This document shows positions 1-7,666 of a DNA stretch of 14,028 nucleotides, one piece after another. The translations under genes were made by a program, and so were the position numbers. The stretch is from Alphaproteobacteria bacterium (GTDB lineage: Bacteria; Pseudomonadota; Alphaproteobacteria; CAAGCB01; CAG-977). Below the pieces are notes generated by a model. The model worked only from the letters and a program-made list of their open reading frames with translations. It was not told the origin of the DNA and ran no database searches. The stretch's first letter is position 1. The number at the start of each line of letters is the position of its first letter. The stretch spans positions 1-14,028 of the forward strand of contig JAJXEL010000047.1 of NCBI GenBank assembly GCA_021639925.1, read 5' to 3'.

Positions 1-2
1 GT

Positions 3-1433
3 CTACAGTCAACCGGCAATTTCAGGCAGATTAAGTTATTTACGCCGCTGGAACTGACCATCAATCCCGATCAGAATGATCCGTTTTTAAGATCGGACGG
101 CGGCAAATTGTTCTTTACGCTGCCGATATCGGCGTTTTCAACTCAGGTATTCATTGCCGACAATGTTTCCAGCACGCAGATCGCAACGGCGATCAACGGG
201 TTAAAAGCGCGCGTTCAATACAATATCTTTTCCGGCGGGTATTCCGGTGACGCAACGTTTGTCCAGTCCGGCTTTGCCAGCAAAGACATAAAAATGACGG
301 GTATCCAGGGCATTGTTTCCTTTACCAGCCAAACTTTGCCCGACGTCCGGCTGCGCGTTGCAAAAGCAGCCCTGACCCGGCCGGATATCATGCCTGAATT
401 TTCGGCGGATCTGCGTTTCCGCCCGATGAGCCAGGCCGAATTCGGCGTGGATTCGACATTGTCGATTCAAAACGGTCTGGTAACGGCAACGATCAACGGG
501 TCTTATACGCTGCCCGCGCATGAATGGAACATGTATGTTGTCGTTCCGAAATTTATCCTTTCGGAATCGGGACTGCATTTGGAAAACGTCATGCCGTTTA
601 TGCTGAACCACCTGCCCGCGTCGACATTCGGCGGCCTGGCGGCCAAAGGACGGCTGACGATCAAAGGCGGAAAAATCGCAGGTCCGATCGACGTTTTAAT
701 GGAAAATATCGAAACGACATGGAACGGCATAGGAATTGAAGCCTTAAACGGCGTATTGACACTGTCTTCCGTATCCCCGATGGCGACGCCGGAAAACCAG
801 CAGCTGTTTATCGGAACGCTGAATGTGGGCATTCCGTTTCAAAACGCTTTGTTTAACTTCCGTATTCAGGCTAACCGCGGAATCGAAGTGGCTAATGCGC
901 GCATGAAATACGCCAACGGTCAGTTTAAAACGATCAAATCATTCTTTATTCCTTATGAAGGCCAGACGTCTCAGATTTTGTTCGAAGGCAGCGGCATTGA
1001 CTTGTCTTCCGTCACCAATAATCTGAAATCGTCCGCGTTGCGGGTCGACGGCGTGATGAATTCCGAATGGGTATTGTCGTACGCGGATAAAAAACTGAAT
1101 ATCAACAGCGCCAAATTTACTTCGAAACTGCCCGGCACGCTGCATTTTTCGCCTTCCGAAGAGCTTGGCAAACAAATGGATCCGCAGATGCTGGCCTTTT
1201 TAAAGGACGTGATCGTAAAAAATATGACGGTTACAGCCAAAGGCCAGATAGACGGCCAGGTGAATTTTGATGTATCTATAGAAGGACATTCGCCGTTGGA
1301 AACAGAAGCCAACGATCAGGACGTTTCTTTTGATTTCAAAGGCAGCTTTAAAAACTTCCTGAAACAGGAAGGCGGGCTGCTTGAAATCCCGTCGGACATT
1401 CTGCTTTCGCTGCAGGAATTTACGAAAAAATAA
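3..1433 (+). CDS. YdbH-like envelope protein (AsmA-type), 3' part only
   Basis: The frame is open from the left edge (first full codon at position 3) to TAA at 1431-1433, so 476 C-terminal residues are visible and the true start lies outside the window. An internal TTG at 108 is not a believable start because the same frame continues upstream without a stop. The protein is rich in short beta-strand-like stretches. Its segment from about 620 to 1000 (GGLAAKG, then IEALNGVLTL, then a region around LFIGTLNVGIP) follows the pattern I associate with the C-terminal domain of YdbH ('dicarboxylate transport' Pfam family). In E. coli, YdbH is a bridge-like protein that with TamB and YhdP carries phospholipids between inner and outer membranes. 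The next gene starts 12 nt downstream, so they are probably co-transcribed. The E. coli partners ynbE and ydbL do not follow it here. The family call rests on remembered sequence patterns; other AsmA-like proteins are the alternative. Confidence 0.72.
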   Translation, partial: LQSTGNFRQIKLFTPLELTINPDQNDPFLRSDGGKLFFTLPISAFSTQVFIADNVSSTQIATAINGLKARVQYNIFSGGYSGDATFVQSGFASKDIKMTGIQGIVSFTSQTLPDVRLRVAKAALTRPDIMPEFSADLRFRPMSQAEFGVDSTLSIQNGLVTATINGSYTLPAHEWNMYVVVPKFILSESGLHLENVMPFMLNHLPASTFGGLAAKGRLTIKGGKIAGPIDVLMENIETTWNGIGIEALNGVLTLSSVSPMATPENQQLFIGTLNVGIPFQNALFNFRIQANRGIEVANARMKYANGQFKTIKSFFIPYEGQTSQILFEGSGIDLSSVTNNLKSSALRVDGVMNSEWVLSYADKKLNINSAKFTSKLPGTLHFSPSEELGKQMDPQMLAFLKDVIVKNMTVTAKGQIDGQVNFDVSIEGHSPLETEANDQDVSFDFKGSFKNFLKQEGGLLEIPSDILLSLQEFTKK

Positions 1434-1445
1434 AGGGGAGGCCGC

Positions 1446-3122
1446 ATGAAATTCGGGGAATTTCCTGTTTATGACGCGTTGGGAATTGAACTGACTCACC
1501 CGGTCAAATGTCAGGAAAAAACCCTGAAAAAAGGTCATATCTTAACTTCTTCGGATATCGGACAGCTGCAGTATGCCGGTATAAAAACCGTTATCGGCGT
1601 TCAGTTTTCCTCCGACGATATTCACCCCGAAACGGCGGCAGATATTTTGTTAAAAACCATGGCCGGCGATTATCTGCGTTATACGACGCCCGATGAAAAC
1701 GGCTACAGCGAAATTTTTGCCGATATTGACGGCGTTTTTATTTCCGACCGGGAAAGGCTGAACCGCTTTAACGCGCACAGCGAAAACATTTCCCTGATGA
1801 CGGTCCAGCCTTATTTGCCCGTATACAAAGGACAGTTCGTGGCTAACCTGCGTTTGTTCGGGCCGGCGGTAACGGCGGAAACGTTAAACGAAGCCGTCAC
1901 AAAAATTTCAGGAACCGGCCCGTTGTTAAAAGTGGCGCCGTATGCGTTCTGCAAAATCGGATTTATCCGGACGATCGCGGACAAAAGCCATATACGGCCG
2001 CAAGATACCGCAGAACTGGAAAAACGTTTCGGAGCGTATGGTTTTGACGTTGTTTACCATGATTTGTGCGAACATAGTTCCGCGCAGGTGGAAAAATCCG
2101 TCCGCGACGCCATTGACGCGCAGGCGGAAATTGTTTTGGTGGAAAGCCCCTTTCCGCCTTTGCACCGCGACGACGTCGTGCCTAAGGGGTTCAAAGAAGC
2201 CGCCGGCGACATTGACCGTCTGGGCTGGCCGATGGACACCGGAGTTTCTTTGGTCATCGGCCATAAAAACGACGTAAAATTGCTGGGATATTGCGCCGCG
2301 GATACGGACCGGCCGGCTTTTGACATGCTGATGCGTTTTCTGGCGACGAAATCTTTGCCGGACGCAAGCGTTTTTCCTTCTCTGGCTCTGGGTATTTCTC
2401 TGGAACGCATGGCCAAAAGAATAACGCCGCAGCAAACGGAAAAATCCATTAACGTCGGAGCCGTATCGGACAGTGAAAAAATCGCCGTCGTCATTTTGGC
2501 CGCCGGATCGTCCCGGCGCATGATCGGTTCCAACAAACTGCTGGAACCGTTAAACGGCCTGCCGATGATCGAACATGTTGTTCGTTCGGCTTTGTCGTCA
2601 CAAGCCGATTATGTCGCCGTCGTTACGGGGCACGACGCCAAGTTTATTGAAAAACGGCTGGAAAAATACGACGTCAAGATTGCGCGCAACCCCGATTACG
2701 TTTCAGGGGTTCTGGGATCAATCCGCCTGGGGCTGGCCGTTTTGCCGCCCGACATTGCCGGCGCCGTCGTTTTACCCGCCGACATGCCCGCGTTTACCGA
2801 AGAATACATTGACAAACTGATTGACGCGTTTGATTTTAAAGCGAAACGTCCCCCTGTCGTCCTGCCGTCTTTTAATTCCGTCCGCCACAATCCTGTTTTA
2901 TGGCCGCGCGATTTGTTCAAAGTCGTAAAAATTGTTCCCGAAGATTCCCATTGGACGCCGGCTTTGATCGAACATTCGGATTATATCAAAGAAATTGTTT
3001 TAAAAGACGACCTGCCTTTGACGGACATTAATACGCACGGCGATCTGGAAAAATACAAAGCGCGCGTAGAAATGTTGTCCAACGCGGAACAGGACCTGTT
3101 CGCGCTGGAAAAACGCCGTTAA
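1446..3122 (+). CDS. Molybdopterin-binding domain / MocA-like nucleotidyltransferase fusion
   Basis: A 558-residue two-domain protein. The first part (about 1-330) resembles the MoeA/CinA-type molybdopterin-binding fold: an RDDVVP-like stretch is followed by WPMDTG at 261-266, where relatives usually have MPVDPG. The second part (about 345-540) is a GT-A-type nucleotidyltransferase. It has the nucleotide-binding loop ILAAGSSRRM ending near residue 359, KLLEPLNG after it, and LPADMP at 443-448, where D446 is the expected metal ligand. This architecture is known in alphaproteobacteria as a molybdopterin-binding/glycosyltransferase-2-like protein. By analogy with MocA it would attach CMP (or GMP, as in MobA) to molybdenum cofactor in the cytoplasm. 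The start is firm: ATG with a strong AAGGGGAGG ribosome binding site 12 nt after the upstream stop. No molybdoenzyme gene is visible nearby, so the substrate is inferred. Confidence 0.82.
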   Translation: MKFGEFPVYDALGIELTHPVKCQEKTLKKGHILTSSDIGQLQYAGIKTVIGVQFSSDDIHPETAADILLKTMAGDYLRYTTPDENGYSEIFADIDGVFISDRERLNRFNAHSENISLMTVQPYLPVYKGQFVANLRLFGPAVTAETLNEAVTKISGTGPLLKVAPYAFCKIGFIRTIADKSHIRPQDTAELEKRFGAYGFDVVYHDLCEHSSAQVEKSVRDAIDAQAEIVLVESPFPPLHRDDVVPKGFKEAAGDIDRLGWPMDTGVSLVIGHKNDVKLLGYCAADTDRPAFDMLMRFLATKSLPDASVFPSLALGISLERMAKRITPQQTEKSINVGAVSDSEKIAVVILAAGSSRRMIGSNKLLEPLNGLPMIEHVVRSALSSQADYVAVVTGHDAKFIEKRLEKYDVKIARNPDYVSGVLGSIRLGLAVLPPDIAGAVVLPADMPAFTEEYIDKLIDAFDFKAKRPPVVLPSFNSVRHNPVLWPRDLFKVVKIVPEDSHWTPALIEHSDYIKEIVLKDDLPLTDINTHGDLEKYKARVEMLSNAEQDLFALEKRR

Positions 3123-3162
3123 TGCCGGCAGCGGGCGAAAAAACAAAAAACGGTTACAAAGA

Positions 3163-3189
3163 TTGCCTTTTGTCCGAATTTTTTATATC
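3163..3189 (+). promoter_or_regulatory. Possible promoter upstream of the GH13 gene
   Basis: In the 104-nt gap between 3122 and 3227, TTGCCT (3163-3168) and TATATC (3184-3189) are separated by 15 nt. This is a weak, short-spaced match to a sigma70-type promoter, but the gap is the only plausible place for one before the GH13 gene. No terminator hairpin is evident in the gap, so read-through from the upstream pair is also possible. Confidence 0.25.
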
Positions 3190-3226
3190 CTTTCAGCAAA
3201 GAGATTAAAAAAAGGATTAAGCAGAA

Positions 3227-5800
3227 ATGATTTTTCCGCGACGTTTTTTCAAAGCAGTTATCTTTCCCGCAACAATTGCTTTTTTTTGCAGCGTCATGGC
3301 CGGCTGTTCCGAAAAACCGCGCTACCCGTGGTATGAAACGATTTCAATGTACCATGTTTTCGTAAAATCCTTTTTTGATTCAAACGGCGACGGCAAAGGC
3401 GACCTGAAAGGGCTGACGCAAAAACTGGATTATATCCGCAGCCTGAATGTCAATACGATTTACATGCTGCCGATCACGCCGGCTTTGAACGTGCCCGAAA
3501 TGCCGCGCAGTCATTACGGATATGAAATTACGGATTTTAAAAATATCCACCCCGATTACGGAACGATGGACGATTTCAAAACGCTGGCCAAAGAAGCGCG
3601 CAAACGCGGGCTGCATATCGTTTTGGACTTTATCACAACCGTCATTTCCGTAGAACACCCGTTTTTTCAGGACATTTTAAATAATCCCGACAGCAAATAC
3701 AAAGACTGGATTATCACTTCGCCCGTTATTCCCGAAGGCGAATGGATGAATTTCAACGATTATAAAGAACAATTTGAATCGTCCGCATGGAAACCTCTGC
3801 CGTACGGCGGATATTATTATTCTTTGTGGGGCAATTCGCCGTTTTTGGATTACCATAATCCCGAAGTGCAGGAATATATTCTTTCCGTCGTTGATTTTTG
3901 GCTGGACGCGGGCGCCGACGGGTTCCGCGTCGATGCGACAAAACATTTGTTCATCAACGGTCCGGGGCAGGAAAAGCAGTATCATCAGCCTGAAAACTTT
4001 GAATTCTGGAAAAAACTGCGCCGCCATATTCAGGAAAAATACGGCCCGGAAAAAGTATTGATTGCTGAAACGGTCCCTATTCCCAATGACGTCGCTTATG
4101 TCGTTCCCGGGCGCGAAATGTTCGACCTGATGTTCGATTCAACCTTTATCAACGACGTGTATCCGTACAGGGAAACCAATCTGGATTTACTGTATTCCGC
4201 GCCGTATCTGCATTCTTTTTTCAGTAACCCGAACGTTTACAAGCTGACGGCGTTAAAAGACCGCCTGATTTATCATTCCGATCACGACGGCGCGCGCATT
4301 GCCACCCGGATCAAAGACCCGACGCCTGAAAAATTAAAAGTAACCGCTTCGGTTTTAATTCTGACCCCCGCGCATATTAAACTGTATGCCGGCGATGAAA
4401 TCGGCATTAAAGGATTTTCCGACTTTAACGATTTTAAAAACAAATGGTTCCATGCGACCGTGGCTTCAATGGCCTGGGATAATTCCAAAAACGGCGGTTT
4501 TACGACGTCATATACGCCTGTTGTCCCGATTACGGACGATTACCGCCGCTGGAACGTCAAAGCGCAGGAAAAAGACGAAGATTCCCTTTTAAATCATTAC
4601 CGCCGCCTGTTTGAATTAAAAAACAAATACCCGCAGCTGTTTTTCAAAGGACGGCGCTTTGCCGTCGAAACAAACAATGACAACGTTTACGCCTACCTTT
4701 TGAATAACGGAGAGGACACGGCCGTCGTCATTATAAACCTGTCGAAAACCGCCGAAACTTTCACGGCGGATTTATCCGAATATCAGGCCGGGAAAGAACG
4801 GCTGATTTTCGGATCCGCGGATCAGGTTTTTGTTGAATGGGACAACGGCGTCATGCGGATCAAAGATCTGCCGGCATACAGTACTTTTGTTTTCAAATTC
4901 GATAAATTTAATCCCGCTCTTTTGCAGGAAGGGGCAACGTCGCTGGAACAGTTAAAGATTGTTGTTCCGCAACCGGGAAAAACGGAAACTTCGCAGGTTT
5001 CAACCGCCGTTGTTTTTGATATTCCCGAACAAGGCGGCCTGCTGCGTTTATTCCGGGGCCAGGGCAAGGTTGACCTGAGCGCATACGACGTTTTCAATGA
5101 AGACCAGCTGTCCAAAACATTCCAAGGGGTTTTGGATACAACAAACAAAGACGTTTTGCTGCCCGTCGTTCAAAACAAGACGGACGCCGTCGTTTTCGCG
5201 CAAAGCGGCGTTCGGTTTTCCTTTGAAACGCAAGATCCGCAGACGGCCGTTCCCGCCGATCTGCCAAAGCTGGCGTCATTTTCCGGCAATAAAAACATGA
5301 CGAATTTTTACGCCGGCAAAGATGATAACTTCTGGTATTTCAAAATGGACCGGAACGGCTATATTCTGCAAAATAACGGCGGGTTGGATTTTATTATTTT
5401 CATCAACGAAAACAAACGCCCCCGTTCCCAGCAGAGAATCAGTTTCTGGCGTCTGCCCGACGTCGTGTCAAGAATACCGGTCGACGCCATGATTTTATAT
5501 GAACGCCATATTAAAACCGGAAAAGTGCAGACGGATATCAACGCCATGCGCGACATGGGCATTTCGGCCGCCGGAAAGCACTTTATTTTTGAAACGCCCG
5601 ACGCTTTTCTGGTAATGGTTTCCAGAGATACGTTCCCCGGCAATTCCGTTTTGGCCGCCCCCTTTGTCTGGAGCGCCGCCGGCAACTGGGGGGATACACC
5701 GCCGGCGAACAAACCTCTGCCCGTTGTCGAACGTCTGCCGTTTGATCCGCAAAAAACCGGCAAATCCTACTTAATTGACGAATATCTGGAAATAAAATAA
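3227..5800 (+). CDS. GH13 alpha-amylase-family lipoprotein with altered region I
   Basis: An 857-residue protein with a lipoprotein signal peptide (basic MIFPRRFFK, hydrophobic stretch, lipobox VMAGC with C27), so it is probably anchored in an envelope membrane. Residues about 33-460 form a GH13 barrel. It opens with a typical YHVFVKSFFDSNGDGKGDL-type beta1 region. Region II, GFRVDATKH, holds the nucleophile D236. The acid/base is E281 in IAETVP, and region IV SDHDG holds D354. A WNVKAQ...SLLNHYRRL segment near 440 recalls oligo-glucosidase and trehalose-synthase relatives, followed by an all-beta C domain. Region I reads D134-F-I-T-T-V, so the usual Asn-His are T138 and V139. About 300 further C-terminal residues form a beta-rich module I cannot assign. 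The start has AAGGA 10 nt upstream. Its stop overlaps the downstream transporter start. Likely substrate is an alpha-glucan or oligosaccharide; hydrolase versus transglycosylase cannot be decided from sequence. Confidence 0.85.
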   Translation: MIFPRRFFKAVIFPATIAFFCSVMAGCSEKPRYPWYETISMYHVFVKSFFDSNGDGKGDLKGLTQKLDYIRSLNVNTIYMLPITPALNVPEMPRSHYGYEITDFKNIHPDYGTMDDFKTLAKEARKRGLHIVLDFITTVISVEHPFFQDILNNPDSKYKDWIITSPVIPEGEWMNFNDYKEQFESSAWKPLPYGGYYYSLWGNSPFLDYHNPEVQEYILSVVDFWLDAGADGFRVDATKHLFINGPGQEKQYHQPENFEFWKKLRRHIQEKYGPEKVLIAETVPIPNDVAYVVPGREMFDLMFDSTFINDVYPYRETNLDLLYSAPYLHSFFSNPNVYKLTALKDRLIYHSDHDGARIATRIKDPTPEKLKVTASVLILTPAHIKLYAGDEIGIKGFSDFNDFKNKWFHATVASMAWDNSKNGGFTTSYTPVVPITDDYRRWNVKAQEKDEDSLLNHYRRLFELKNKYPQLFFKGRRFAVETNNDNVYAYLLNNGEDTAVVIINLSKTAETFTADLSEYQAGKERLIFGSADQVFVEWDNGVMRIKDLPAYSTFVFKFDKFNPALLQEGATSLEQLKIVVPQPGKTETSQVSTAVVFDIPEQGGLLRLFRGQGKVDLSAYDVFNEDQLSKTFQGVLDTTNKDVLLPVVQNKTDAVVFAQSGVRFSFETQDPQTAVPADLPKLASFSGNKNMTNFYAGKDDNFWYFKMDRNGYILQNNGGLDFIIFINENKRPRSQQRISFWRLPDVVSRIPVDAMILYERHIKTGKVQTDINAMRDMGISAAGKHFIFETPDAFLVMVSRDTFPGNSVLAAPFVWSAAGNWGDTPPANKPLPVVERLPFDPQKTGKSYLIDEYLEIK

Positions 5801-7191
5801 TGAAAATAAAAGAATACGGCCGGCCTTTGTTAACTCTGACTTTTTTATTCTGGATCATTTTGTTTTTGATCAACTTCGGCCACGGAGCGGGCTGGTCCGG
5901 CGTTTATTCGATTTTAATTAAAAAAATCAGTACGGAATCTTTATCCTATTTCTTTTTGTTTTCAGCCGTCGGATCGTTTGTTTTAAACCTGTTTTTAATG
6001 TGCTTTGCCGATTTGCTCAGCAGTGAAAAACTGGTGCAGATTTCTTTTGCCGGATTCATTGCTATTTTGGCCGCAGATCTGGCCGTTTTGGACGCGCAGA
6101 ACGCTTTTTCCCCTGAACAGTTCAAATATCTGCTGATTTTCCTGGCCGTTTTAATTATCTCCGTTCCTTCCGTTTTTATTATTCAGACATGGAACCTGAT
6201 CAATAAAACCTTTACTCCCAAAAGTGCGGCCGATATTTATCCCCTGCTGACGACCGCGCCGCTGATCGGCAGTATTTCCGGCGGTTTTACGGCGCACAGG
6301 CTGCCCAAATATTTTCAGACGGAATCGCTGGTCGTAACATGGGGAATATGCATTTTGGCCGCTATTGTCATCACGGCCGTTTTAACGCGGTTATTACGGA
6401 AATACGAGATCAGCCGGATACAGAAAAAAGAAAAAATCAGCCCGAAAGCTCTGGCCGCCAATTTCAAAGAAGGATTTCATCATTATAAATCCTCTTCTTT
6501 TGCCCTGAACCTCAGCGTGATTTTTATGTCATTCTGGCTGGTATGCACAATTATTGATTTCTGTTATGCCAAAACGTTGGATAAAACGTATACGACTTCT
6601 GAAGAAATGGCGTCTTTTTACGGCGGATACACGACTGTCGCGAACATTACGGCCCTTTTAATCCAGACGTTTTTGGGATCGAAGTTGTTGAAAATCACCG
6701 GAGTGCGCAGCGGGTTTTTATTCCTGCCCTGTTCTCAGATCATCTGCTTTGTCGCGATTATCCTGTCGCCGGGATTGTATCCTATTGTCGCCGCCATGTT
6801 TATGCAGACGCTGATCGGCATGTCGATCCAGTCCAATTCGGTACAGGTTTCTTTTAACGTTTTTGCCCGCGCCGTCCGCGGCAAAATCAGGACTCTGCTG
6901 GAAGGCGTGCTGAACCCTCTGGGCGGCGTGATCGGCTCTGTAACGATCATTATAATCGGCAAATTACAGACGGCCGACGCCGGATCGGTCGAACGCATTT
7001 TGCCGTATGTCGGCATTTTGTTTTCGGGAATATGGCTGCTGGCCGCATTTAAAATTCACAAAAGCTATCTTCGGGAAGCCGAAAAAACCGCGCTGTGCGA
7101 CGACGCCCAAGACCAAAAAGACGCGCAAGAAGCGCTGCAAATCGAAGCTTCGGCCGCGGATTTTTGGAAAAATATGAAAAAAACCTTTTAA
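5800..7191 (+). CDS. 12-TM transporter, MFS / ATP-ADP-carrier-like
   Basis: A 463-residue polytopic inner-membrane protein. I count about twelve hydrophobic segments, near residues 10-28, 48-70, 78-95, 109-130, 148-163, 177-198, 234-253, 268-290, 303-322, 326-345, 370-387 and 399-418. There is a basic cytoplasmic loop between TM6 and TM7 and a charged tail of about 45 residues. The second half (ASFYGGYTTVANITALLIQ, LLKITGVRSGFLFLP) resembles the MFS branch that includes nucleotide-exchange (NTT/ATP-ADP carrier-like) transporters, but I see no basis for claiming nucleotide transport. Its ATG shares one base with the GH13 stop codon (TAATG at 5798-5802), so translation is probably coupled, and a role in moving a product or precursor of that enzyme is a reasonable inference. 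An ordinary sugar MFS carrier is the main alternative. Confidence 0.75.
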   Translation: MKIKEYGRPLLTLTFLFWIILFLINFGHGAGWSGVYSILIKKISTESLSYFFLFSAVGSFVLNLFLMCFADLLSSEKLVQISFAGFIAILAADLAVLDAQNAFSPEQFKYLLIFLAVLIISVPSVFIIQTWNLINKTFTPKSAADIYPLLTTAPLIGSISGGFTAHRLPKYFQTESLVVTWGICILAAIVITAVLTRLLRKYEISRIQKKEKISPKALAANFKEGFHHYKSSSFALNLSVIFMSFWLVCTIIDFCYAKTLDKTYTTSEEMASFYGGYTTVANITALLIQTFLGSKLLKITGVRSGFLFLPCSQIICFVAIILSPGLYPIVAAMFMQTLIGMSIQSNSVQVSFNVFARAVRGKIRTLLEGVLNPLGGVIGSVTIIIIGKLQTADAGSVERILPYVGILFSGIWLLAAFKIHKSYLREAEKTALCDDAQDQKDAQEALQIEASAADFWKNMKKTF

Positions 7192-7268
7192 AAACAAAGA
7201 AAAAATAATTAACCGAAGAAATATTTAGACAAAAAACCTTTTCAAATACCTTTTTTTCTGTCACACTA

Positions 7269-7284
7269 TTTTTAAATTTAAAAA
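7269..7284. repeat. 16-nt perfect AT palindrome overlapping the ribosome binding site of the next gene
   Basis: TTTTTAAATTTAAAAA reads identically on both strands and runs into the AAGGA Shine-Dalgarno sequence (7283-7287) of the gene starting at 7294. It could be an operator, could form a weak hairpin hiding the ribosome binding site, or could be chance in a very AT-rich 100-nt gap (7192-7293). That gap otherwise shows no clear promoter or terminator. Confidence 0.35.
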
Positions 7285-7293
7285 GGATACGTC

Positions 7294-7662
7294 ATGTCAA
7301 AACAAGAAGAACTGGAAGCCGAACGTTTCATTCACCGCGGTATGAAATACCTGAAATCAACATTTCCCGAACAAACAAAGGAAATGGACGACGAAGCGCT
7401 GAAAAACAAACTGATTGACGATTGTCAGACGGCTTTGGAATATGGTTTTGATACGGAATCCGACATGATGCTGGTTGTTGATTTTTTATGGCGCCTGCCT
7501 GCCGGTTACGCAGACCTGCCCGAATATGAATGGGTGCGTGAAATTTTAACGTCCGAAGACATGGACAACGAAATGAAAATTGATTCGCTGCATAACGCCT
7601 TTGCAATGGTCAAAGCGTTGGAAGAAGACGAAGCCGGCGACAGCGAAGGCCGAGAGGAATAA
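7294..7662 (+). CDS. Small acidic protein of unknown function
   Basis: A 122-residue, strongly acidic, probably mostly helical soluble protein with no signal peptide or membrane segment. The start is well supported by AAGGA with 6-nt spacing. A core around residues 38-90 (CQTALEYGFDTESDMMLVV, then LPEYEWVREIL) follows a pattern (Cys, Tyr-Gly, acidic pair, hydrophobic run, aromatic-rich stretch, ILxxE) that I associate with small uncharacterised proteobacterial proteins encoded beside secreted-effector genes. I cannot name the family. The next gene begins 4 nt after its stop, with its ribosome binding site inside this gene's last codons, so the two products are probably made together. A chaperone/adaptor or immunity-type partner is possible but is inference only. 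Confidence 0.75.
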   Translation: MSKQEELEAERFIHRGMKYLKSTFPEQTKEMDDEALKNKLIDDCQTALEYGFDTESDMMLVVDFLWRLPAGYADLPEYEWVREILTSEDMDNEMKIDSLHNAFAMVKALEEDEAGDSEGREE

Positions 7663-7666
7663 CGCC

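Noticed and set aside
108..1433. TTG at 108 as the start of a complete 441-residue protein
   Set aside because: The frame is open to the left edge and the upstream residues continue the same style of sequence; the gene is cut by the window.
7580..7666. Longer N-terminus for the cysteine hydrolase
   Set aside because: It would lie inside the upstream gene and reads as an out-of-frame shadow; ATG 7667 has a good ribosome binding site.
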